Source: Palsa-1188 sp050010575
Lineage (GTDB): Bacteria; Bacillota; DSM-12270; Thermacetogeniales; Thermacetogeniaceae
Direction of reading: 5' to 3'
NCBI GenBank assembly: GCA_050010575.1
Contig: JBEKKU010000064.1
Coordinates: forward strand, 1 to 13,235
DNA: 13,235 bases
This document shows, in pieces, positions 7,324 to 12,846 of the stretch. Both the position numbers and the translations under genes were made by a program. Position 1 is the first letter of the stretch. Each line of letters starts with the position of its first letter. Under the pieces are notes generated by a model, which saw only the letters and a list, made by a program, of their open reading frames with translations, was not told the DNA's origin and made no database searches.

Positions 7324-7378
7324 GAGAAGAAGGGCCGAGATGCGTCTTATGCTTGAGGATGCCTTCCCGGCTCTTCTC
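7324..7378 (+). terminator. Hairpin between the acyl-CoA dehydrogenase and fixA (attenuator or processing site)
   Basis: GAGAAGA (7324-7330) pairs with TCTTCTC (7372-7378), and GCCG (7334-7337) with CGGC (7368-7371), with a three-base bulge and a 30-base loop. The tail TTATTC is a poor T-run, so full termination is unlikely. It lies in the only gap over 100 bp inside the operon. Partial termination or RNA cleavage would set the ratio of the upstream pair to fixABCX. Confidence 0.5.
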
Positions 7379-7433
7379 TTATTCATTGAAAACGCTTTAG
7401 TTAATATGTTAGCACAAGAAAGGGGTGGCTTAT

Positions 7434-8207
7434 TTGCGGATCGTAGCATGTTACAAGTATGTTTTAGATGAACAGGACCTGAGAGTTAACCCGGAGACAA
7501 AATCCCTTGCAACTGATCGGGCTGCCTGGAAGATCAGCGATTATGACCGAAATGCGATTGAAGAGGCGATCCGGAAGAAAGAAGCGCACGAGGCCATGGT
7601 TTTTGCTTTAACTGCTGGTCCTGCTGCAGCGAAAGCTTCTCTCAAGGATGCCCTGGCGCGTGGTTCTGACGAGGGTTATTTTATTCAGGAAGATGGCTTA
7701 TCTGGAGCCGATCCGGCAGTAACCGCCCAGGTCCTGGCACGTGCCATTCAAAAGATCGGTGATTGCGATCTGGTCCTTTGCGGCGAGGGAGCTAGCGATG
7801 ATTATGCCCAGCAGGTAGGACCGCGTCTAGCAGTGCTTTTGGGATGGCCGGTTGTGACCTATGTTAATAAAACCGAACTCGAAGGACAGAAATTGGTAGC
7901 GGAAAGAAAGCTGGACAACGGTACAGAGATTGTTGAAGTCGAGCTCCCAGTGGTCGTAACAGTGACGGGTGACATCAATCAACCCAGGATTCCCAGCCTC
8001 AAGCAGATCATGGGCGCAGGCAAAAAGCCAATGCATACCTTGGCACTCGCCGATTTGGGAACAACGCTGGATCAGCTGAAGTCTAACCTTGTAAATCAAT
8101 CTGTAAAAGGCGCAGTAGTTGACCGGAAACGCCAGATCTTCAAAGGAGATCCGGTGGAAGCCGTCTCACAAGTAGTGGCGGCCCTAGTTAAAGAAGGTAC
8201 AATTTAA
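7434..8207 (+). CDS. fixA: Electron transfer flavoprotein beta subunit, FixA type
   Basis: 257 residues from TTG 7434, which makes the protein begin M-R-I-V-A-C-Y-K, the family's normal start, with AAGGGGTG six bases upstream; GTG 7425 is in frame but overlaps the ribosome site. EtfB forms a dimer with EtfA and binds AMP in simple ETFs, or a second FAD in bifurcating ones. DEQDLRVN and ISDYDRNAIE near the start, LVLCGEGASDDYAQQVGP in the middle and DINQPRIPSLKQIMGA.KKP correspond closely to E. coli FixA rather than to the housekeeping EtfB. The FixA class works with FixB, FixC and FixX, which follow here in that order. The sequence cannot by itself prove NADH use or bifurcation. Confidence 0.93.
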   Translation: MRIVACYKYVLDEQDLRVNPETKSLATDRAAWKISDYDRNAIEEAIRKKEAHEAMVFALTAGPAAAKASLKDALARGSDEGYFIQEDGLSGADPAVTAQVLARAIQKIGDCDLVLCGEGASDDYAQQVGPRLAVLLGWPVVTYVNKTELEGQKLVAERKLDNGTEIVEVELPVVVTVTGDINQPRIPSLKQIMGAGKKPMHTLALADLGTTLDQLKSNLVNQSVKGAVVDRKRQIFKGDPVEAVSQVVAALVKEGTI

Positions 8208-8228
8208 AAGGCCGGGAGGTAGATTTAG

Positions 8229-9173
8229 ATGCAAAAAAAGGTTTGGGTTATTTCGGAACAAGGCGAATTATTAGCAGAAATGATCAATGGAGTCAAATTG
8301 ATCTGCACGGATGCCGCCATAACTGCCGCAGCTTTAGGTTGTGAACATGCTGCTAAGATTGCCGCCGGGGTAGGTGCAGGGAAAATCTATTATTTTAAAT
8401 TGAGTGAGGGGTCTCCTGTAGAAGCAGCCTATATCCAGCTGGCACAGTTGATCAAAAACGAGGGCGCCGATCTGGTACTTGTTGCCGCGACCAAGCGTGG
8501 TAAAACACTGGCTGCCTTACTGGCTGCAGAATTGGAGTCCGGCTTGGCTTCTGAAGCAAAAATCGAGGAATTTACAGATGGTTCTGTGAAAACAAGCCGT
8601 TTTGTCTATGGCGGCCTGGCAATCAGCATAGATACTTTTGCTTCGGCAATACCTGTTGTCAGCGTCCCGCCCCGCACGTGGGAGCGTCCTGTATTGGTGG
8701 AAGCCGATTCCCCGGCCATAACTGAAATCATCTGTGATCCCGGCCACGTTAAAGTTATCGGGCAGAAATCCCATGAATGCAGCACTGTCAATCTGGAAGA
8801 AGCAGAGGCCATAGTCACTATTGGGCGTGGCGTTAAGAATAAGGAAGACGTTGCCATGTTTGAGGAGTTGGCCGGTTTGATTGGCGGTGTCACCGCCTGC
8901 ACTCGCCCTGTAGCGGAAGAGGACGGCTATCGCTGGTTCCCCGAAGGTTCATATATCGGGATTTCCGGTCGTACCGTCAAACCAAAGCTCTACTTCAGCG
9001 TGGGCAGTTCCGGACAGATCCAGCACCTGGCGGGCTGCCGCGATGCCAAAATACTCGTCGGGATCAATAAGAATGAAGACGCTCCGATTTTTGAATCATC
9101 GGATTATGGTATTGTCGGGGACCTTTACCAGATAGTACCGGAACTGATCAAACAAATCAAAGCTGCCAAGTAG
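8229..9173 (+). CDS. fixB: Electron transfer flavoprotein alpha subunit, FixB type
   Basis: 314 residues, ATG start, GGGAGGT eight bases upstream, 21 bp after fixA. The N-terminal half is the ETF alpha/beta domain (V-W-V-I-S-E...), and the C-terminal half (about 185-305) is the FAD-binding domain. The flavin-contacting stretches are visible: TRPVAEEDGYRW, YIGISGRTVKPKLY, GSSGQIQH (259-266) and INKNEDAPIF (279-288), ending SSDYGIVGDL. These follow E. coli FixB closely (GCSRP..., ISGQIQH, INKDKNAPIF). One difference is ACTRP where most ETFs have a serine before the arginine; threonine keeps a hydroxyl, so function is probably retained. It shuttles electrons between the acyl-CoA dehydrogenase at 6173 and FixC. 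Confidence 0.94.
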   Translation: MQKKVWVISEQGELLAEMINGVKLICTDAAITAAALGCEHAAKIAAGVGAGKIYYFKLSEGSPVEAAYIQLAQLIKNEGADLVLVAATKRGKTLAALLAAELESGLASEAKIEEFTDGSVKTSRFVYGGLAISIDTFASAIPVVSVPPRTWERPVLVEADSPAITEIICDPGHVKVIGQKSHECSTVNLEEAEAIVTIGRGVKNKEDVAMFEELAGLIGGVTACTRPVAEEDGYRWFPEGSYIGISGRTVKPKLYFSVGSSGQIQHLAGCRDAKILVGINKNEDAPIFESSDYGIVGDLYQIVPELIKQIKAAK

Positions 9174-9222
9174 AGCGATTTCAACAATCGGCATCAACGA
9201 TTATTAGATTGGGGTGGAGGAA

Positions 9223-10515
9223 TTGAGTGAAGATAAATTTGACTGCATCGTCGTCGGAGCGGGGCCGGCAGGAAGTACCGCGGCTTACCAATTAGCCAAG
9301 CAGGGCTTGCAAGTTCTCCTTGTAGAAAGAGGAGATACGCCAGGCAATAAAAATATGATGGGAGGGCGGCTTTACAGTTACGCCCTCCATCAGATTATTC
9401 CTGACTTCTGGGAAGAAGCACCTGTTGAGCGTCGTGTGGAAAAAGAAGAGATTAGTTTTCTCACTGAGCGCGGAGCCATGACGATTTCTTTAGATAATGA
9501 GACTCTGGGGGAAGCTCCCAATCACTCCTATGTTGTTTTGCGGGCCAATTTTGACGCCTGGTTGGCAGGAAAAGCTGAAGAAGCCGGTGCCATGCTGGCA
9601 ACGGGAGTCCGGGTCGATGATCTGCTCTGGTCCGGAGATAGGGTATGCGGCATCAAGGCCGGGGATGACGAGATTCTGAGTGAGGTAGTGATCCTGGCAG
9701 ACGGTGTTAATTCCCTGTTAGCCCAAAAGGCCGGTTTAAAAGAAGAGCTTCGTCCGGATCATGTTTCCGTTGGCGCCAAATCGGTGATCGCCTTACCCCG
9801 GCAGACCATCGAAGATCGATTTAGCCTGAGGGCAAATGAAGGAGCGGCCCATCTGTTTGTCGGTGCGGGCACCAAGGGCGCCCCTGGGGGTGGTTTCCTG
9901 TATACCAACAAAGAAAGCGTTTCTTTGGGGCTCGTCTTTAATCTCGGCGCTCTGATGAAAGCCGGAGCCAGTGTTCCAGAGGCGGTTGAGGACTTCAAAT
10001 TTCATCCGGCTATCCGGCCGCTCTTTGAAGGGGGTGAGGTTGTCGAGTATTCAGCCCATCTGGTTCCGGAAGCCGGCATTCGCATGAAACCACGTCTTTT
10101 TGCCGGTGGGGTGCTTGTTGCCGGTGACGCGGCCGGTTTCGTGATCAATACCGGTTTTATGGTGCGGGGAATGGATTTGGCGGTAACCTCCGGCGTTCTG
10201 GCGGCAAAGGCTGTAATTGCGGCTAAAGAAAAGGGCAATTTCAGGGCGGATACCCTGAAGATTTACGAAGATTTTCTCCGTCAATCGCACGTTTACCACG
10301 ACCTCGAGGCCTATAAAAACGTTCCGGATCTCATGGAAGAACCGGACATGTATACAACCATTCCCTCCTTGGCAGTGGGTATCCTGACAGATCTTTTCAA
10401 GGTGGAGGGAAATCCTCCTGAACGGGTTCAGAAAATGGTCATACGCCATCTTCGTCAAAAAACATCATTATTGAAATTGGCGAAAATCGGCTGGAAAGGG
10501 GCCAGAAGCATATGA
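9223..10515 (+). CDS. fixC: FixC, ETF-quinone oxidoreductase-type flavoprotein
   Basis: 430 residues from TTG 9223. I chose this start because it gives M-S-E-D-K-F-D-C-I-V-V-G, in register with E. coli FixC M-S-E-D-I-F-D; in-frame GTG 9214 would add three residues but has no ribosome site. The FAD Rossmann motif G-A-G-P-A-G is at 12-17, with the ribose-binding glutamate at VERG (about 35). The second FAD motif is VLVAGDAAGFV near the C-terminal third. Other FixC wording includes GGRLY, FDAWL, ILADGVNS and EYSAHLVPEAGI. FixC takes electrons from FixAB and, with the iron-sulphur protein FixX, passes them to membrane quinone. The mitochondrial homologue is a single fused chain; here the iron-sulphur part is the separate fixX gene, whose ATG overlaps the fixC stop by four bases, which suggests coupled translation. 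Confidence 0.94.
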   Translation: MSEDKFDCIVVGAGPAGSTAAYQLAKQGLQVLLVERGDTPGNKNMMGGRLYSYALHQIIPDFWEEAPVERRVEKEEISFLTERGAMTISLDNETLGEAPNHSYVVLRANFDAWLAGKAEEAGAMLATGVRVDDLLWSGDRVCGIKAGDDEILSEVVILADGVNSLLAQKAGLKEELRPDHVSVGAKSVIALPRQTIEDRFSLRANEGAAHLFVGAGTKGAPGGGFLYTNKESVSLGLVFNLGALMKAGASVPEAVEDFKFHPAIRPLFEGGEVVEYSAHLVPEAGIRMKPRLFAGGVLVAGDAAGFVINTGFMVRGMDLAVTSGVLAAKAVIAAKEKGNFRADTLKIYEDFLRQSHVYHDLEAYKNVPDLMEEPDMYTTIPSLAVGILTDLFKVEGNPPERVQKMVIRHLRQKTSLLKLAKIGWKGARSI

Positions 10516-10793
10516 AGCGGTTAAGCATCCAGGAAAGATTGGCCTTAGACAAATTCCAGGTAGATCACGAGGAGCCGCATATCACAATTAATAAAGATAT
10601 ATGCCGTGAGTGCACGATCAGAGCCTGTACTTTTATTTGTCCGGCAGCCTTGTATGCCTGGAATGGGGAAGAAATATCTTTCGATTACGCAGGGTGCCTG
10701 GAGTGCGGAGCCTGTCGAGTCGCCTGTACCAAGAGAGCTATCAGTTGGAATCACCCCCGCGGTACTTTCGGTGTCTGTTTTCGCTACGGATAA
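10512..10793 (+). CDS. fixX: FixX, ferredoxin-like partner of FixC
   Basis: 93 residues, full length for the family, ending in the diagnostic PRGTFGVCFRYG. It has two complete cysteine sets: C31-x2-C34-x4-C39-x3-C43-P and C62-x2-C65-x2-C68-x3-C72, enough for two [4Fe-4S] clusters. The E. coli protein, as I remember it, lacks the first set, whereas FixX proteins of electron-bifurcating EtfABCX complexes (Azotobacter type) carry two clusters. It is the last gene of the operon and should carry electrons between FixC flavin and quinone. A further cysteine, C89 in GVCFRYG, is outside both sets. Confidence 0.95.
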   Translation: MKRLSIQERLALDKFQVDHEEPHITINKDICRECTIRACTFICPAALYAWNGEEISFDYAGCLECGACRVACTKRAISWNHPRGTFGVCFRYG

Positions 10794-10833
10794 TATGAGC
10801 GTACCAGTTTACAAAAACCACAGGAAGAAATGT

Positions 10834-10913
10834 GAAGTGCACCCCAAAAAGTGAAACTAAAAATGAAGCCCTCCCATACGCTCGTTGAAGTACTCAACGG
10901 GCACTTTTCTTCA
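10834..10913 (-). mobile_element. Probable end of an IS3-type (IS150 group) element, remnant
   Basis: GTGCACCCCAAAAAGT at 10838-10853 resembles the terminal inverted repeat of IS150-type elements, which carry TGCACCC-like ends. On the minus strand, just inside it, a frame reads K-V-P-V-E-Y-F-N-E-R-M-G-G-L-H-F-stop (10907-10857), similar in style to the S-P-V-E-Y end of IS3 transposases, and it is closed upstream by another stop. No second terminal repeat or transposase body is present in the window. This is recognition from memory of short motifs, so it is tentative. Confidence 0.4.
10883..10910 (+). terminator. Possible terminator after fixX
   Basis: CGTTGA (10883-10888) and TCAACG (10894-10899) form a six-pair stem with a five-base loop, followed by CTTTTCTT. 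It lies 90 bp after the fixX stop and is the only hairpin with a T-rich tail there. It coincides with the possible insertion-sequence remnant and may originate from it. Confidence 0.4.
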
Positions 10914-10956
10914 TTCAGTCTCAGTTGTGCCCTTTCAATAATTGTAGAAGGCAATA

Positions 10957-11191
10957 GGCCATGGTCAGGGCGATCGAAAACTCCGGCCGGAACGCCTTCA
11001 TGAGTTACACCCTGCCGGAGGCGGTGCTGCGTTTGAAACAGGGTTTCGGCCGGTTGATCCGGACTCAGCATGACCGGAGTCTGGTGGCCATCCTGGATCT
11101 CCGGCTCCGGACCAAGTGGTACGGCCGCTTCTTTCTCAATGCCCTTCCCCGCTGCTGCGAGATCTCCAGCCTCGAGGATGTCGAGGTCTAG
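10957..11191 (+). pseudogene. Relic of a DinG-like helicase C-terminus (copy B)
   Basis: An open frame from ATG 10961 to TAG 11189-11191 encodes 76 residues that match only the last part of DinG/XPD-type helicases: Y-T-L-P-E-A-V-L-R-L-K, then the superfamily 2 motif VI-like QGFGRLIR, D-R-S-L-V-A-I-L-D-L-R-L, YGRFFLNALP. A whole enzyme has several hundred residues with Walker motifs, all absent here. There is no ribosome site, and TAG at 10955 closes the frame upstream, so expression is unlikely. The sequence before it is probable insertion-sequence debris. Compare copy A at 1106-1231, in the same orientation. Confidence 0.75.
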
Positions 11192-11203
11192 TACGGTGGG
11201 AGA

Positions 11204-11401
11204 TTAGAGCAGTTCGACGTTGGCCGCCTGCTCGCCCCTGGGACCGGCGGTGACTTCGAATTTGACCCGCTGGCCCTCGGCGAGGCTCTTGAAACCCTGC
11301 GCCTGGATTGATGAAAAGTGGACGAAGACGTCGCTTCCGCTGTCGCTCTCGATAAACCCGTAGCCCTTGCCGTCGTTAAACCACTTGACTGTTCCCTGCA
11401 A
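11204..11401 (-). CDS. Cold-shock protein (CspA family)
   Basis: 65 residues, the usual size. It is a single OB-fold that binds single-stranded RNA and DNA, melting RNA structure and assisting translation. RNP1 reads KGYGFI and RNP2 reads VFVHF, with the typical start QGTVKWFN and the end of the barrel GPRGEQAANVELL. The start is TTG at 11401 (minus strand), eight bases after GGAGG; an ATG lies four bases upstream but in another frame. It is a single gene, pointing toward the helicase relic. In this family the 5' leader often controls expression; nothing specific is visible here beyond the AT-rich upstream region. Confidence 0.95.
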   Translation of the reverse strand: MQGTVKWFNDGKGYGFIESDSGSDVFVHFSSIQAQGFKSLAEGQRVKFEVTAGPRGEQAANVELL

Positions 11402-11608
11402 ACATGATTCCTCCTTGTCGTTTCATATCGATGTTATTATTGCCCTTCTTGCCCCGTAACTTGCATGCATTTTATGATAATATAAAGGAAACTTACTTCA
11501 GGTGGGATTTAACCTCAATTGAAGCTTGAGTCTAGTGGCGGTTAGCCATCGGATAAAATATGTGCGGGCAGTTGCATCAACGGCCCAGTTCAGTCTGGAG
11601 TGGTCGTA

Positions 11609-12142
11609 GTGAATCCGGTAGAGCGTGTGCGCCAGTATCTGGCCCAATTTCCTTTTGAGATTGAGATCTGGGAGTTTGAGGAGAGCACCAAGACAGCGGA
11701 GCAAGCTGCCCGGGCGGTAGGTGTGGAGGTCGGGCAGATCGCCAAATCGGTGCTTTTGCTGATCGCCGACCGGGTGGTGATGGTGGTCACCAGCGGCGAT
11801 GCCAAGGTGAGCCAGAGCAGGCTGAAACAGCACCTGGGGTTGACCGGCAAGGTGAAGATGCCCGATGCCGAGGCCACCCTGCAGCTCACCGGTTTTCCGC
11901 CGGGCGGGGTCTGCCCGTTTGCCCTGCCGCGCCCATCCTCCGGACGGGCACCCGCGGTGTGCATCCTGATCGACATCAGCATGAACCGCTATCCGGTGGT
12001 CTACATCGCCGCCGGCAGCCCCCGTTCTGCGGCCCCGGTGACCGTGGAGCAGTTGCAGGCGATCACCGGGGGCGAACTGGTGGACCTCTGCAGCCTCGGT
12101 GATCAGCGCAGCGAGGAGCGGCAGCAGGCCGCGGTCAAATAA
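11609..12142 (+). CDS. YbaK/ProX-type aminoacyl-tRNA deacylase
   Basis: 177 residues from GTG 11609, chosen because GGAG lies eight bases upstream and the protein then starts M-N-P-V-E-R-V; GTG 11600 in frame would add three residues. The family hydrolyses mischarged aminoacyl-tRNAs in trans (for example Cys- or Ala-tRNAPro) or is related to the editing domain of prolyl-tRNA synthetase. Visible family marks are T-A-E-Q-A-A-R-A-V-G, V-G-Q-I-A-K-S-V-L with the conserved lysine that grips the tRNA end, SGDAKVS, GFPPGGVCPFA and the closing hydrophobic strands with DISM. It converges with the next gene, with only four bases between the stop codons. The specific tRNA cannot be told from sequence alone. 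Confidence 0.9.
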   Translation: MNPVERVRQYLAQFPFEIEIWEFEESTKTAEQAARAVGVEVGQIAKSVLLLIADRVVMVVTSGDAKVSQSRLKQHLGLTGKVKMPDAEATLQLTGFPPGGVCPFALPRPSSGRAPAVCILIDISMNRYPVVYIAAGSPRSAAPVTVEQLQAITGGELVDLCSLGDQRSEERQQAAVK

Positions 12143-12146
12143 GAGA

Positions 12147-12449
12147 TTATTTCGGGAAGGCGTTGTTGCCGGCGATCAGGGGCCTGGAGCCGGAGACGCT
12201 GTAGGACAGGCGTAGCGCCTCGTTGATCTCCTGATCGGTGGCGCCGAGTTCCCGGGCGCGGTTGGCCAGCACCATCACGCCGCGCTCCGATCCGATGTAA
12301 GCGTCCAGGGCCAGGCTGATCAGGGTCTTGGTCTTGGCATCCAGGGCTCCCGGAGCGTTGGCCACCTCGGTCACTTTCTTCACGGCCTCGAACAGCTCCG
12401 GATCCCGTTTCTCCAGCTCCTGGATAAATGGTGGAAGATGCGATGCCAT
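12147..12449 (-). CDS. Carboxymuconolactone decarboxylase/AhpD-fold protein lacking the CxxC motif
   Basis: 100 residues, ATG start with AGGAGGTG eight bases upstream. The helical core of the family is plain: PGALDAKTKTLISLALDA in the first half, then A-R-E-L-G-A-T-D-Q-E-I-N-E-A-L-R-L. In AhpD and related enzymes the segment between these carries C-x-x-C and a histidine for peroxide or disulphide chemistry; here it reads Y-I-G-S-E-R-G-V-M-V-L-A-N-R, with no cysteine and no histidine. The whole protein has no cysteine. It therefore cannot use the AhpD mechanism and may be a binding or structural member of the family. It is a single gene behind its own ribosome site; I did not identify a promoter with confidence. 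Confidence 0.85.
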   Translation of the reverse strand: MASHLPPFIQELEKRDPELFEAVKKVTEVANAPGALDAKTKTLISLALDAYIGSERGVMVLANRARELGATDQEINEALRLSYSVSGSRPLIAGNNAFPK

Positions 12450-12567
12450 TGGTATTCACCTCCTGTATATGGAAATCATGTTCGTTGATCATCCTTTCTA
12501 TTCATTCCCTTTAAATTCCTGCTGCCTGTGGCTGAGGTTCGGCTCTGAAGAAAAATAGAGAGGATGG

Positions 12568-12747
12568 ATGATTAAGATGGAGATTAGCTGGTTTACTCTT
12601 GTCTGGTCTGAGTTGAATATCATACTCTTGCTGGTTTTATGCGCTATACCGGTAGTTCTCCTCCTCTGGTTGATGTCGACGCAGAAACGTCTGGCCAGGA
12701 TCGAAGCGGCGATCGAGGAGTTGCGCCGGACCCTGCCACCCCAATAG
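12568..12747 (+). CDS. Small single-pass membrane protein, 59 residues
   Basis: ATG 12568 follows GAGAGG with a four-base gap; the frame runs to TAG 12745-12747. Residues 13-36 are strongly hydrophobic (L-N-I-I-L-L-L-V-L-C-A-I-P-V-V-L-L-L-W-L), then M-S-T-Q-K-R and a charged amphipathic tail A-R-I-E-A-A-I-E-E-L-R-R-T-L-P-P-Q that could form a short coiled coil in the cytoplasm. I do not recognise a family. It lies 99 bp before an ABC-transporter ATPase gene in the same direction, so a role as an accessory or regulatory membrane peptide of that transporter is possible but unproven. An alternative start is ATG 12577. Confidence 0.65.
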   Translation: MIKMEISWFTLVWSELNIILLLVLCAIPVVLLLWLMSTQKRLARIEAAIEELRRTLPPQ

Positions 12748-12761
12748 AGTCAGGCCTGCTT

Positions 12762-12837
12762 CCTCAGTGGTGAGCGAAGCGAATATCAGGGGTACCCGCA
12801 AGGATAAGTATTTGGCTTAAGTATTACTCAACTGAGG
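12762..12837 (+). promoter_or_regulatory. Possible structured leader before the ABC ATPase gene
   Basis: CCTCAGT (12762-12768) is complementary to ACTGAGG (12831-12837), which contains the GAGG ribosome site of the next gene. Between them AAGTATT is repeated directly at 12806 and 12819. A fold that hides the ribosome site is conceivable. No known riboswitch motif was recognised. Confidence 0.25.
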
Positions 12838-12846
12838 ATGAAAATC

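Noticed and set aside
4874..10793. Calling the operon a carnitine (cai-fix) pathway outright
   Set aside because: The transferase and Fix proteins resemble the E. coli set, but the dehydrogenase has the EGTSEI active site rather than CaiA's, and caiT, caiC, caiD and caiE are absent.
10961..11191. Calling the 76-codon frame a functional small protein
   Set aside because: It corresponds only to the tail of DinG-type helicases, lacks a ribosome site and the ATP-binding motifs, and a second decayed copy exists at 1106-1231.
12103..12492. 129-codon minus-strand frame overlapping the AhpD-fold gene
   Set aside because: It is rich in Arg, Gly and Asp, as expected from a shifted GC-rich frame, while the overlapping frame gives a recognisable protein with a strong ribosome site.
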